Assembly (NCBI RefSeq): GCF_030052995.1
Contig: NZ_JASJPW010000010.1
Location: 1 to 43,022, forward strand
Source of the DNA: Gemmobacter sp. 24YEA27
Lineage (GTDB): Bacteria > Pseudomonadota > Alphaproteobacteria > Rhodobacterales > Rhodobacteraceae
Length of the DNA stretch: 43,022 nucleotides
Direction: 5' to 3'
Shown here: positions 17,785-27,000 of the stretch, one piece after another
Layout: every line of letters begins with the position of its first letter
Numbering within the stretch: the stretch's first letter is position 1
Translations under genes and position numbers: made by a program
The notes under the pieces: generated by a model
The model's database searches: none
Seen by the model: only the letters and a program-made list of their open reading frames with translations
Told to the model about the DNA's origin: nothing

Positions 17785-18026
17785 ATGGGGCAACAGGCCA
17801 AAGGGTATCGCCGTCTGGCTGAGGCCTGACCTCTTTCGTGGCCTTTCCGGCAGCCAGCCTGTCTGAAGCGTGATCGGTCCCTGCCCTGCTTTGAGCAAGC
17901 GATCGATTCGCCGCCCTTCCCTGGGAAGTTCCGAAAAACCAGCCTTTCAAGACATTTGTTGAAACGTATCCATCCGGTGAGGGCCGTCTGATGAAGGGGA
18001 CTGATGTCGGCTAAGACGCTGACCTT

Positions 18027-18440
18027 ATGGATGACCCTAAGTTCAGATCACAGATCGAGGTTCTCTCGGTTGTCGACAAAGGTCGGCGGCGGGAATGGAC
18101 GGATGCCGAGAAGGTTCGGATTGTCGAAGAGAGCCTTCGGGGTTTTCGGCAATGCGCCGCGACGGCTCGGCGTTACGAGATTTCGCGGGCACTGCTGACG
18201 CGGTGGCGTCGGGATTTTCGGTCCGGTCAACTTGTCGCTGGCAGTCGCCCGCAGTTTCTTGCGGTGCAGGTTGCTTCGGATACTGCTGGCACGGCATGCC
18301 GCCAATCTACCACCGAGCCGACCTCCGACCGCGAAGACCACGTCGAGATCACGCTGGCCAACGGGCGCAGGCTTGCGGTCGCCGCCGCCATCGATCCGAT
18401 GCTGCTGGCGCGTCTGGTGCAGGTTCTGGACCGGGCATGA
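18027..18440 (+). CDS. tnpA: IS66 accessory protein TnpA
   Basis: A 137-residue protein with an N-terminal helix-turn-helix (REWTDAEKVRIVEESLRG, then RRYEISRALLTRWRRDF), the hallmark of IS66 OrfA. It is required with TnpB for transposition in studied IS66 elements. Its stop overlaps the tnpB start (ATGA), indicating coupled translation. It is intact. Confidence 0.93.
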   Translation: MDDPKFRSQIEVLSVVDKGRRREWTDAEKVRIVEESLRGFRQCAATARRYEISRALLTRWRRDFRSGQLVAGSRPQFLAVQVASDTAGTACRQSTTEPTSDREDHVEITLANGRRLAVAAAIDPMLLARLVQVLDRA

Positions 18441-18787
18441 TCGCGTTTCCGGCTGGGGCGAAGGTCTGGATCGCGGGCGGGGTGACGGACATGCGCTGCG
18501 GGATGAACAGCCTGGCGCTGAAGGTGCAGCAGGGGCTGGGGCGCGACCCACACGGTGGCGAGATCTTCTGTTTTCGCGGGCGCAGGGGGGATCTGATCAA
18601 GGTGCTGTGGCACGATGGGGTCGGCATGTCGCTCTATCTGAAGCGCCTGGAGGCGGGGAAGTTCATCTGGCCGGTGAGCCGGGACGGCGCTGCCGTTCCT
18701 GTCTCGGCGGCGCAGCTCGGCTATCTTCTCGAGGGGATCGACTGGCGCAATCCGCGCTGGACGCAGCGGCCTGCCTCGGCGGGCTGA
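18437..18787 (+). CDS. tnpB: IS66 accessory protein TnpB
   Basis: A 116-residue protein matching IS66 OrfB: KVWIAGGVTDMRCGMNSLAL, then GEIFCFRGRRGDLIKVLWHDG and LYLKRLEAGKF. It is full length for the family. It starts within the tnpA stop and is followed after 58 bases by tnpC. Confidence 0.94.
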   Translation: MIAFPAGAKVWIAGGVTDMRCGMNSLALKVQQGLGRDPHGGEIFCFRGRRGDLIKVLWHDGVGMSLYLKRLEAGKFIWPVSRDGAAVPVSAAQLGYLLEGIDWRNPRWTQRPASAG

Positions 18788-18845
18788 CAGCCCCAAAATC
18801 CTTTGTTTTGTTGGACTGTTTTGCATCCCTGTGGTAGGCCTTCGC

Positions 18846-20477
18846 ATGTCGGAGACCCCCTCGGAGATCGATATCCTGCGTGTTGCCCTCGCTGCGGCAG
18901 AGGCGCGCACTGCTGCTGCAGAGGATGAACTGATACAGGCGCGCGCCGTCGTTTCCGCCTCCGATGTGATGATCCGGCACTTGCAGCTCCAGATCGCCAA
19001 ACTCCGCCGCGAGCAGTTCGGCCACAGCGCCGAACGCCACGCCCGGCTGATCGAACAACTCGAGATGCAGCTTAAGGATCTGGAGACGGACCTTGGGCAG
19101 GATCGGGCAAAGACGGATGCCGCCGTGGCGAAGACCACAGTTGCGGCTTTCGAACGTCGCCGTCCGTCCCGCAAGCCGTTTCCCGATCATTTGCCGCGGG
19201 AGCGCGTGGTGGTCGAAGCCCCGGCCTCCTGCACCTGTTGTGGGTCGACGCGCATCGTGAAGATGGGCGAGGACATCACCGAGACGCTGGAGGTCATTCC
19301 CCGGCAGTGGAAGGTGATCCAGACCATCCGCGAGAAGTTCACCTGCCGGGATTGCGAGAAGATCAGCCAACCACCGGCCCCCTTCCACCCCACGCCTCGG
19401 GGCTGGGCCGGCCCCAACCTGCTGGCGATGGTGCTCTTCGAGAAGTTCGGCCAGCATCAGCCCTTGAACCGGCAGGCCGAACGCTATGCCAAGGAAGGTG
19501 TCGAGATCAGCCTGTCTACGCTGGCCGACCAGGTCGGGGCCTGCAGCGTCGCGCTGCAGCCGATCCACGATCTGATCCGCACCCATGTTCTCGGCGCCGA
19601 ACGACTACACGCGGATGATACGACCGTGCCACTGATGGCCAAGGGCGGGACGCAGACGGCCCGGCTCTGGACCTATCTGCGCGATGACCGCCCCTTTGCA
19701 GGCGGGGCACCACCTGCGGCGCTCTATTACTTCTCGACCGACCGAAGGATGGAACATCCGACCCGGCATCTGGCGGGCTGGACCGGCATCCTGCAGGCCG
19801 ACGCCTATGGCGGATACAACGGCGTTTACGATGCGGCCCGCAAACCCGCGCCGGTGTTCAGCGCGCTATGCTGGAGCCACGCCCGGCGGAAGTTCTTCGA
19901 ACTGGCCGACATCAAGGCCACCGCCCGTAAGGGCAGATCGGTCGCCGAAGAGATCTCGCCCATCGCGCTGGAAGCCGTCAAACGCATCGATGCCATCTTC
20001 GATGCCGAGCGCGAGATCACCGGCATGGGCGCCGAAGCGCGCCAAGATACCCGCAAGAGGCTGGTGCGCCCGATGGTCGAAGACCTGCACGACTGGATGC
20101 GGGCCGAGCGCGCCCGGATGTCGAAGCACAACCCCGTCGCCAAGGCCATCAACTACATGTTCGAGCAGGACGGCCGCTGGGACGCCTTCACCCGCTTCCT
20201 CGACGACGGCCGCATCTGCCTGACGAACAACTCAGCCGAACGAGCCCTGCGCGGTATCGCCCTCGGCCGCAAAGCCTGGCTCTTCACCGGTTCGCCCCGG
20301 GGCGGCGAACGCGCCGCCTTCATGTATTCCCTCATCGTCACCGCCAAGATGAACGACGTCGATCCTCAGGCTTGGCTGGCCGATGTCCTGGCACGACTCC
20401 CCGACATGCCAGTGTCGCGCCTGCCGGAACTGCTCCCCTGGAAATGGAAGCGCAGCCCCATCGCCAAAGCCGCATAA
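18846..20477 (+). CDS. tnpC: IS66 transposase TnpC
   Basis: A 543-residue DDE transposase. The N-terminal coiled coil at about 10-75 is followed by a zinc finger with Cys pairs in CTCCGS and CRDCEK. The catalytic core includes LHADDTTVPL (first Asp), LQADAYGGYNG (second Asp region) and NNSAERALRG (Glu). The ATG at 18846 is preferred over a GTG at 18831. It appears intact. The stop is 24 bases inside the right terminal repeat. Confidence 0.94.
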   Translation: MSETPSEIDILRVALAAAEARTAAAEDELIQARAVVSASDVMIRHLQLQIAKLRREQFGHSAERHARLIEQLEMQLKDLETDLGQDRAKTDAAVAKTTVAAFERRRPSRKPFPDHLPRERVVVEAPASCTCCGSTRIVKMGEDITETLEVIPRQWKVIQTIREKFTCRDCEKISQPPAPFHPTPRGWAGPNLLAMVLFEKFGQHQPLNRQAERYAKEGVEISLSTLADQVGACSVALQPIHDLIRTHVLGAERLHADDTTVPLMAKGGTQTARLWTYLRDDRPFAGGAPPAALYYFSTDRRMEHPTRHLAGWTGILQADAYGGYNGVYDAARKPAPVFSALCWSHARRKFFELADIKATARKGRSVAEEISPIALEAVKRIDAIFDAEREITGMGAEARQDTRKRLVRPMVEDLHDWMRAERARMSKHNPVAKAINYMFEQDGRWDAFTRFLDDGRICLTNNSAERALRGIALGRKAWLFTGSPRGGERAAFMYSLIVTAKMNDVDPQAWLADVLARLPDMPVSRLPELLPWKWKRSPIAKAA

Positions 20478-20559
20478 CTGCGGCCTACGCCGGATGGTTA
20501 CCGGTATTCTCGCATATGAGGCATTCGCCTCTCCGATGGGCAGGGGTGCCTCGCCGTTG

Positions 20560-21834
20560 TGCGCAGTTTGACCCGGCATGCTCCCCTCATGCGCCCAGCA
20601 ATTTGGGCAGTCTGGCGAGGTTTCCGGCCGCCAACGTCAGGATGAAGCTCGACCGGACGCGCTCGATGCCGCGGAATACGGTCTGCGCGCTCCTGCCGAT
20701 GGTCTTGGCCCAGCCAAAAGCCTCTTCGATCCGCTTGCGGTGCTTGAGCGACAGCGCATAGCCTTTGTGCCTGGTGGTGCGCCCGTCGATCGCGGAATGA
20801 CGGGCTCGCTGGGCGACGCGCGGCGTGACGCAAGCTTGCCGCAGGTCGGTAACGAACTCTGCCGTATCATATCCTTTGTCGGCTCCCAGCGTCAGCCGCG
20901 GGGTCAAACCGGGGTCGTAACGGTGGATCATGTCGAGCGCGGCCCGCCGTTCCGCCCGGCCGCTGGCGCCCGTGAGGTCGGCCTGAACGATCAGCCCGCT
21001 ACGATTTTCCATGATCGCATGGCCGATGAAGCAAAGCATGGCCCCGGTGCCCGGCGATTTTTTGTAAAGCCGCGCGTCAGGGTCGGTGGTTGAGACATGC
21101 GTTGCATTCGAGTGCCGCTTGCCCCGGAAGTCGACCTCGGCATTGCGGGTGCTGGGTTTCGGGCCAGGCATCAGGGGTGTCTCGTATCTGGTGGGCTGGG
21201 CATCGGCGGCGGTTCGGCGCACGGTCGGATCGCCTGGACCCTCGTCTTCACCCGGCGCGCCTTCGGCCTTGGGCCGGAAGCTCTTCATGGAAGCCCAGGC
21301 CTTCACCAGCGTGCCATCGACCGAGAAGTGGTCGTCCGACAGCAGCGGCGCGACCGCGCGATGCGCGAGAATGGCGGCCATCACCTTGCGCGACATCTCG
21401 GTGTTCAACAGGCGGTCGCGGTTCTTTGTAAAGACTGTCGGCACCCAGACATCGTCATCAATGCCAAGCCCGACAAACCAGCGAAACAGCAGGTTATACT
21501 GCATCTGCTCCATTAACTGCCGCTCGGACCGGACCGAATAGAGGATCTGGATCAGGCTGGCCCGGATCAACCGCTCCGGCGCGATCGAGGGCCGACCGAA
21601 GCCGATGTAGAGCTGCTCGAACTCGCCATCGAGGCTGGCGAGCGCGTCATTGACCACCTGCCGGATCTTGCGCAGCGGATGACGCGGCGGGATCCGATCC
21701 TCAAGATCGACGTAGCTGAACAGCGATCCGCTCGTCTCGTCCGTCCCACGCATCTTCTCACCCCAGCATCGCAATGCTCAGGGTGAATCATGTTCCAAAT
21801 CCCGCGTCGAGGCCCGACTAAATCAGCAGCCTGC
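20560..21834 (-). mobile_element. IS5-like element (ends approximate)
   Basis: An intact IS5-type transposase gene is inserted at the 3' end of a PhnD-like gene. The right boundary is placed near 21834, where the PhnD reading becomes foreign; the left is near 20560, close to the IS66 right end. Only weakly similar candidate terminal repeats were seen, so both ends are uncertain. No target duplication was confirmed. Confidence 0.5.
20587..21753 (-). CDS. IS5-family DDE transposase
   Basis: About 388 residues. The N-terminal domain (GSLFSYVDLEDRIPPRHPLR, then RLIRASLIQILYSVRSERQL) is typical of IS5-type transposases. The DDE core has DDHFSVDGTLVKAWAS, TLGADKGYDTAEFV and a final RKRIEEAFGWAKTIG holding the Glu. 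The ATG at 21753 follows GGGGTGAG; an earlier in-frame start at 21774 is possible. The gene looks intact and is read opposite to IS66 copy 1. Confidence 0.9.
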   Translation of the reverse strand: MRGTDETSGSLFSYVDLEDRIPPRHPLRKIRQVVNDALASLDGEFEQLYIGFGRPSIAPERLIRASLIQILYSVRSERQLMEQMQYNLLFRWFVGLGIDDDVWVPTVFTKNRDRLLNTEMSRKVMAAILAHRAVAPLLSDDHFSVDGTLVKAWASMKSFRPKAEGAPGEDEGPGDPTVRRTAADAQPTRYETPLMPGPKPSTRNAEVDFRGKRHSNATHVSTTDPDARLYKKSPGTGAMLCFIGHAIMENRSGLIVQADLTGASGRAERRAALDMIHRYDPGLTPRLTLGADKGYDTAEFVTDLRQACVTPRVAQRARHSAIDGRTTRHKGYALSLKHRKRIEEAFGWAKTIGRSAQTVFRGIERVRSSFILTLAAGNLARLPKLLGA

Positions 21835-22291
21835 TAAACGCCATGGTCAGTCCGGCAAAACTGCATGCAAGCGCATCGCGCAGACGCGCTGCATTTTCGG
21901 GACGGCAAATCAGGGCACTGGAATACGCGGCACCGCTGCAGCCGTAGATCCCGTCGTAATCCACCTGACCCACACGTTCGCGCCCCGGGAAGGAATTGTG
22001 ATCCAGCACCCCATGGCAGATCTCGGCCAAGAGCAGCGCCGGATGGTGCCAGACCGCCGTGAAATCGAGATCATCGGGGACAAGCTGCGCCGGATCAGGG
22101 GCCAGCAACCGCCCCCCGGGCCCCCGGATCCCGCCAGGCACAGGTGGCAAATCGCGGTTGCGACGGACAAGCCGGGCCGGGGCCGCAAGGCCAGCGGCAA
22201 GCAAGCCGGGCCGGATGTCCGCCCATGCCGCGTCATTCGCCGCCCGGGCCTCGGGCCAGTCATACATGCCGAAAGAGACCACAAGGCTCAT
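21818..22291 (-). pseudogene. PhnD-like ABC substrate-binding protein, 3' truncated
   Basis: The first ~150 residues resemble the PhnD-like phosphate/phosphonate-type binding fold. They include FGMYDWPEARAANDAAW, LDFTAVWHHPALLLAEICHG, VGQVDYDGIYGCSGAAYSSALICR and a last native stretch near LTMAF. The frame then enters IS5-like DNA and stops after SRLLI. The normal C-terminal ~100 residues are absent and are not found on the far side of the IS. No signal peptide is visible, so it could be a cytoplasmic member of the fold. The ATG overlaps the desaturase stop by four bases (ATGA). Ligand unknown; the product is probably non-functional. Confidence 0.75.
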
Positions 22292-23238
22292 GGCGCGTCC
22301 CCTTCCCCGTCCCGGTTTCGACGCCAGCGCGGATGCGGAACCGGCTCTTTCACTTTCCAGGCGAAGCGCCGCAGGATGCTGAAATAGCTGGGAAACACAT
22401 AGCCTCCATTCAGCCGCGCCCAATCGCCGCGCGCTGCGCGACAGGTGGCGGGCAGCCGATACCAAGGCACACGCGGCAACTTGTGATGCACAAAATGCAG
22501 GTTGTTATAAAGAAACAGCGGCGCCAGAATGGAGCGCTCGACGATGATCGTGCGGCCGTTCGGATCTTCGGCCCATTGATGTTCGCAATAGGTGCGGATT
22601 GCCAGAAGGCCCAGCCCGATCCAGCCCGGGACCGGCACATAAAGCCAGACCGGGATCCCCATGCCGAACTGGATGAAGGCCAGCACCGGCACGAGGCCTG
22701 CAAGATGATGCGCCCAGGCGTTACGGGTCCTGGAATCCCCTGCCGCGACACGGTGCATCTCGGCCAGGGTAAAGCCGGTCACCGCAAACCAGGGGCCGAT
22801 CACCACCCGTCCGATCAGCGTATTATTCGCGATCCGCGCCGCCCGAAGGATGCGCGGCATCCCGAGCCAGTCGAACAGCGCGATGTAATAGCTTTCGGGA
22901 TCATCATGCGGGTCGGTCAGGCGCTCGTCATTATGATGCTGCAGATGGGTCAGCTTATAACTGCGATAGGGGTAGAAGATGCCGATCGGCAGCCAGACCA
23001 GCGCCTCGTTGAGCCGCGCATTTTTGGTCGGATGGCCATGCAGCACCTCATGCTGCAAAGAGGAATGCAGCGCGACAGTGACCCCGATGACAATCAGCGC
23101 CAGCCAGGGGGAAAGCGGATAAAGCCAGAACCCGGCCCAGAGCCAAAGCCCATAGCACAAAGCCAGCAAGCCCCATGTTGGCCATTCGATCCGCGGCGGC
23201 ACCAGGCCTTCGCGCGGCAGATCAGGCAATGTGGTCAT
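22288..23238 (-). CDS. Membrane fatty acid desaturase
   Basis: A 316-residue integral membrane di-iron enzyme with the three histidine boxes of the family: HSSLQHEVLHGHP, THLQHHND and LHFVHHKLP. Hydrophobic segments occur near residues 20-60 and 160-215. It would introduce a double bond or hydroxyl into an acyl chain or related lipid. It starts 8 bases after the ABC permease fragment and overlaps the PhnD-like gene, so it sits inside a former transport operon. The gene itself appears complete. Substrate is not determinable. Confidence 0.9.
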   Translation of the reverse strand: MTTLPDLPREGLVPPRIEWPTWGLLALCYGLWLWAGFWLYPLSPWLALIVIGVTVALHSSLQHEVLHGHPTKNARLNEALVWLPIGIFYPYRSYKLTHLQHHNDERLTDPHDDPESYYIALFDWLGMPRILRAARIANNTLIGRVVIGPWFAVTGFTLAEMHRVAAGDSRTRNAWAHHLAGLVPVLAFIQFGMGIPVWLYVPVPGWIGLGLLAIRTYCEHQWAEDPNGRTIIVERSILAPLFLYNNLHFVHHKLPRVPWYRLPATCRAARGDWARLNGGYVFPSYFSILRRFAWKVKEPVPHPRWRRNRDGEGDAP

Positions 23239-23246
23239 GAGGCCTC

Positions 23247-23522
23247 TCAGTCATCGAATGCGCCAAGCCCTTCGGCGATGAGGTTGGTGGAGATCACCAG
23301 CGACACAATCGCGAGGGCGGGGAAGGTCGCCACCCACCAGATGCCTGCCGTAAGGAGCCCATAGGATTCGGCCACCGCAAGCCCCCAGTCGGTTGAGGGG
23401 GGTTGCAGGCCGAGGCCCAGAAAGCTCAGCGTCGAAATGGTGAAAAACGCATAGCCAAGACGCGTCATCGCCTCGATCAGCACGACCTGACGGATATTGG
23501 GCAAGATCTCGCGAAACATCAC
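23247..23522 (-). pseudogene. DppC/OppC-type ABC permease, C-terminal fragment
   Basis: About 91 residues match the C-terminal third of dipeptide/oligopeptide permeases: MFREILPNIRQVVLIEA, FFTISTLSFLGLGLQPPSTDWG and LAIVSLVISTNLIAEGLG. The N-terminal membrane segments and the conserved loop are missing. An in-frame stop precedes SAFGVMFRE. The DNA upstream is unrelated, so a deletion or recombination has removed the 5' part. The following desaturase and PhnD-like genes share its orientation. Confidence 0.8.
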
Positions 23523-24143
23523 GCCAAAGGCGGATCACCATATCATCCTCGACATAGCCCGCCGAGGTCAGCAAGAGCACCTCAATGTCCCGAAAATCCA
23601 GTGTTTCTGGGTGGTCGAAGTCCATCTGCCGGTCTGCTTTGTCCGCCCGGCCAGCGGTCATGGCCGGCAAGCCGAGGGCCTGCCCCCTTCGGCGATTTTT
23701 GACGCGAGGTCAGCAAAAAGGGCGCGAAATTGCGCAGCCAGCCTGTCCGATGCGACCTCATACACAAACCCCTGTCTCCGGACGCCGGGGAAGGTCAATG
23801 CGGCATGGCGCTGCGGCCCTGCCCCAGATGGCGGTTGCGGTCCTGGTGAGCAAGGCAATTGGGAATGCTGAGCGTTACATTGGCAAAGGCGGAACCGGCA
23901 CGCAGGCGCGTCATGGGTGGCCGCAATTGCCGCAGGCAAATCGGCCTTCATGCCCTCGGCCGGCCTTTCCAGACTTTCCGTTCTGGTCTTCAACCTCAGG
24001 CGCTTAGGTCAGGGACGCGCACCATTTCCACGCCTGGAATAGCACGCGGGTCTGTGCGACAGTGGTATCTGACAGCTGGTATCGCACCATTGCCCCAGGC
24101 CAGTTTGCACGGCAGGCAGAGATGGTCATAAGGGGACAGTGCC
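23523..24143. other. Scrambled junction region without a clear gene
   Basis: On the minus strand one frame has protein-like patches, for example FRDIEVLLLTSAGYVEDDMV at about 23540-23600 and FVYEVASDRLAAQFRALFAD at about 23700-23770. They lie in different short frames with no recognised family. The region is best read as the remains of genes joined by deletion next to the permease fragment. Confidence 0.35.
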
Positions 24144-24710
24144 ATGTGGCCCAGCGGGCAGAAAACCAGGCAGACCCATTTCTGGCTGGCTGATGACGAT
24201 GTCAGCGCCATCAGTGAGGCGTTGCAGCGCGACGTGCCCGGAATGATCTGGCAATGTTCGCATATGATGCCAGATGTGCCGGCGCATGAATTTGCCGCGC
24301 TGAATGATGCGCTGAAATGCGGTGACGAAAGCCCGGTGAGCCGTCAGGCCTTCGCACCGCTTACCCCGTCAGCCCTGCAATTCCATGTCTGCCGCCCGCA
24401 GGTGCTGAAAGAGGCGCGCGACGGATATGCGCCGGACTATGTTTTCCCGCCAGAGATACGGATGGTCCGTTGCGGCAGAATGGCTGTGCGATGGGACAGC
24501 GGCGACGCTGACGAGGCTTTTACCAGGCGCCTCGGCGCGATCTGGAAAGCGATGCAATGCTGCACCCTGCCTGCGAAAGTCGATAGTCTGAGCGGCAGAG
24601 CCTTGTCGGGTTTCCGCATCGGTCCTGCGATGCTGGAGCAGGCGAGGAGCGAGGGGCTGTACCTGCAGGCCAATGGTCCGTTCTGCCGTCCGGCGGCGCG
24701 CAGGGCGTAA
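24144..24710 (+). CDS. Conserved-looking hypothetical protein
   Basis: 188 residues, preceded by AAGGGGAC at Shine-Dalgarno distance. There is no signal peptide or membrane segment. It has several Cys (WQCSHMM, FHVCRPQ, RMVRCGRM, MQCCTLP, PFCRP) and many Trp and Met. I do not recognise the family. It begins just after the scrambled junction and precedes a periplasmic protein gene in the same direction, 165 bp away. Codon use and length suggest a real gene; function cannot be assigned. Confidence 0.55.
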   Translation: MWPSGQKTRQTHFWLADDDVSAISEALQRDVPGMIWQCSHMMPDVPAHEFAALNDALKCGDESPVSRQAFAPLTPSALQFHVCRPQVLKEARDGYAPDYVFPPEIRMVRCGRMAVRWDSGDADEAFTRRLGAIWKAMQCCTLPAKVDSLSGRALSGFRIGPAMLEQARSEGLYLQANGPFCRPAARRA

Positions 24711-24874
24711 CGCCGCCGTCGACCGCAGCTATGGCTCAGGGGTCGACTTGCGTCCCGCGCCGCCCTTCTTATCTCGCGCCCTTTTTTGAACGCGGGCAAT
24801 GGTTTCCCGTACTTGCAACCCGGAGAGGTTGGCCGCAGCCTTTCACCCGACTTCACGGCAACAAGGGGATAGTC

Positions 24875-26029
24875 ATGGCATTCAGACACAGAATGATCAG
24901 CGCCTTGATCGGCATGGCGGCGATGACATGGCTTCCGGCGGCGGCCAGTGCCCGAGAGGATGCCGATCTGCGCGCCCTGATGGCGCTGTTGCCTGCTTCT
25001 GTCTTTACGTCGGCAGAGCAGGGCTATGTCGAGTATATTGGCCTCGCACAGCTTGTGGAGAATGCCGGCTCACTCTCGTCAGAGCAGCTTGCCAGTCTTG
25101 CCTGGGGCGCGAACATACGGCCAGTTGCGGCTCTGGGCGCGGACCCGGCGCTGTTTCGCGCCAGATCCGGGATCGGGTTGCACGATCTGCGCTGGCTGGC
25201 CGGTTTCGGACAGGCGCCGCAGGAAATCTCGCTCTGGGGGTTCCCGGATGCGTCTGCCGCTCAGGGCGCATTTGACGGCCTGGCCGACCTTGGCTTCGCG
25301 CGGGCCGGGTTTCTGCCCGGTGTGCTGGCAAATGGCGATCTGGGCGCGATGGACTTTGCCCGCTCTGATGCGGCGGATCCCTGGCGCGGCCCGATGGGCA
25401 GAACCTCCACAGTCACTTTGCGTGACGCGGCCCTGCTGCAAGCCGCAACTTCGGCCGATTTCGCGCCTGTGCTTGGCGCGTCAACGACCGCCCTTGAGAG
25501 CGATGCCGGACGTATCGCTCTGGCCGGGGTCGAGTATGAGAGCGAGGGCGTGATCCAGGCCCTGATCCTGTCGCCGCTTGCGGTGGGGGCTCAGTCTGTC
25601 GATCCTGCGTTTCTGATCGGCAAGACCCAGCAAGAAGCACAGGCCGCATTCGAGGCCGAAGTCGCGAATATCTCCGCAGGGCTGCCGCTTTATTCAGGTG
25701 CCATTCTGGCCGAGGTCGTGACGCCGTCCGGCGCGCAGGCCGTTCTTTCTCTCGCCTATCCAAGCTGCGCCGAAGCGGAAGAGGCGCTCGCGCGGGTCCC
25801 TTTGCTTTGGATCCTGATGAACCCGGCCTATGTTCCCGCAGCCACCAGACTCACGGGCCAGATCGTTGACGCGGCCCCCGGCTGCGCGGCGCGGATCGTG
25901 CTCGCCCCGGCTGAGGACAGCGAGGCTGGCAACCTCCCCGTCCTGCGTTCGGTTGTGACCGGCATCCAGTTCCGCGATGTGGCGATCCTGCGTATCGGTT
26001 CCGCGCCCGCTGCGGCAGCGGCTGACTAG
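24875..26029 (+). CDS. Predicted secreted/periplasmic protein of unknown function
   Basis: 384 residues with a clear signal peptide: MAFRHRMISAL, a hydrophobic core, then cleavage after PAAASA. The ATG at 24875 has AAGGGGAT before it; upstream in-frame starts precede the signal and are rejected. The mature protein is Ala-rich with no transmembrane segment and two or three Cys (YPSCAEAEE, APGCAARI) that could pair in the periplasm. It mentions no family I know. It lies upstream of the heme-uptake genes in the same direction, but a 358-bp gap makes co-transcription uncertain. Confidence 0.65.
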   Translation: MAFRHRMISALIGMAAMTWLPAAASAREDADLRALMALLPASVFTSAEQGYVEYIGLAQLVENAGSLSSEQLASLAWGANIRPVAALGADPALFRARSGIGLHDLRWLAGFGQAPQEISLWGFPDASAAQGAFDGLADLGFARAGFLPGVLANGDLGAMDFARSDAADPWRGPMGRTSTVTLRDAALLQAATSADFAPVLGASTTALESDAGRIALAGVEYESEGVIQALILSPLAVGAQSVDPAFLIGKTQQEAQAAFEAEVANISAGLPLYSGAILAEVVTPSGAQAVLSLAYPSCAEAEEALARVPLLWILMNPAYVPAATRLTGQIVDAAPGCAARIVLAPAEDSEAGNLPVLRSVVTGIQFRDVAILRIGSAPAAAAAD

Positions 26030-26387
26030 CCGCCACCCCGGCAGGTATCTGTCAGCGTTCCAACCTTCGGGCGGGTGGATTTCTGTGCCACACGTCGAAT
26101 GGCCGCTTAGCGGGCATACTGTCGCACAGCACTCTCGCTCTGCGACCGGCGGCTATGGGCCGGCAACCGTGGCCCACCCCTTTCGAACTGACGCGATGTA
26201 TTTTCCGACGGCAATCAATGCGCCGCGCATTGCGGATCTGCCGTTATTTTTCTAATCAGGGGCAGAGCCATGTAAGCTCCGTCTTGCGGAGCGGCACAGC
26301 CAGAGCATCGGGAAGCACAGGCACAACCTCCGCCCCTGCGGCTTCCCATCAAGCATCGCCAGGCTCGGCCCCCGTGGTTTCCGTTCC
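26030..26387. other. Intergenic region upstream of ECF sigma gene
   Basis: A gap of 358 bp with no supported gene. TTGCGG near 26233 followed 17 bases on by TAATCA could be a weak promoter for the sigma factor gene. No iron-regulator box could be assigned with confidence. Confidence 0.35.
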
Positions 26388-26903
26388 ATGTCCAACACGC
26401 TGGATACGATCTTTATTGCGCAACGGCAGGCCCTGACCGGCTCTGTCCTGCGGCTTGTGCGCGACAGGCAGGTGGCGACCGATCTGACCCAGGAAACCTA
26501 TCTGCGGGCGCATAAGGCGGCACAACAGCAGGAAATCATCCATATCGAGGCCTTTCTGTTCCGCACCGCGCGCAATCTGGCGCTGGATCATCTGCGCAGG
26601 AGCCGCTTGCGCCAGACCGCAGCGCCGTCGGATCCGGAAGCCGACAGCGTCGCACAGATCCCCTCCTGCGCGCCCACCGCCGAAACCGTGCTGATAGACC
26701 GTGAAAACCTGCGCCAGCTGACCGAGGCACTGCGGCAACTCCCGGAACGGGTGCGGACGGTGGTGCGGCTCAGCCGGATCGAAGAATGGCCAAACAAGCG
26801 GATCGCGGCGGCACTGGATGTGTCTGAGCGGACGGTGCTGAATGATCTGAAACTGGCAATGATGCATTGCCGCGATGTGATGGCACGGCGGGGGCGAACA
26901 TGA
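26388..26903 (+). CDS. FecI-type ECF sigma factor
   Basis: 171 residues with sigma region 2 at about 9-75 (LVRDRQVATDLTQETYLRAH, then EAFLFRTARNLALDHLRRSR) and region 4 at about 110-165 (LPERVRTVVRLSRIEEWPNKRIA, then VSERTVLNDLKLAMMH). This is the iron-starvation FecI group. The FecR-like anti-sigma gene follows 97 bases on, then a TonB receptor with an N-terminal signalling domain, so it should drive the receptor gene when heme is bound outside the cell. Confidence 0.93.
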   Translation: MSNTLDTIFIAQRQALTGSVLRLVRDRQVATDLTQETYLRAHKAAQQQEIIHIEAFLFRTARNLALDHLRRSRLRQTAAPSDPEADSVAQIPSCAPTAETVLIDRENLRQLTEALRQLPERVRTVVRLSRIEEWPNKRIAAALDVSERTVLNDLKLAMMHCRDVMARRGRT

Positions 26904-27000
26904 CGCATCACCCTCCTTCCCCACGTTACGGGTTTCTTTGCGCTTTTCCGGCGGTGAAACGTCAATACCAAAGTGGCACAGGCAATCATCGGATGACCCA

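Larger units (their letters stand above)
17966..20501 (+). mobile_element. IS66-family insertion sequence, copy 1 (2536 bp)
   Basis: The ends were set by comparing the two copies in the window. Shared sequence begins with GTATCCATCCGGTGAGGGCC (left) and ends with the complement of GTAACCATCCGGCGTAGGCC (right). These imperfect terminal repeats share GTA-CCATCCGG. The element carries the IS66 trio tnpA-tnpB-tnpC in order. The 8 bp flanking each side (GTTGAAAC and CGGTATTC) do not match, so no target duplication is visible. That suggests later recombination or deletion at one side. The second copy at 38927-41462 has the same length and opposite orientation, and its translations agree throughout. 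Confidence 0.93.

Noticed and set aside
18227..19586. 300-residue-class open frames antisense to tnpB and tnpC, repeated in the second IS66 copy
   Set aside because: They recur only because the element recurs; the sense genes explain the sequence.
20560..21865. GCAGTTT near 20563 and AAAACTGC near 21857 as exact terminal repeats of the IS5-like element
   Set aside because: Only about seven bases agree. The PhnD-like reading seems to continue past the right candidate, so the true end lies nearer 21834.
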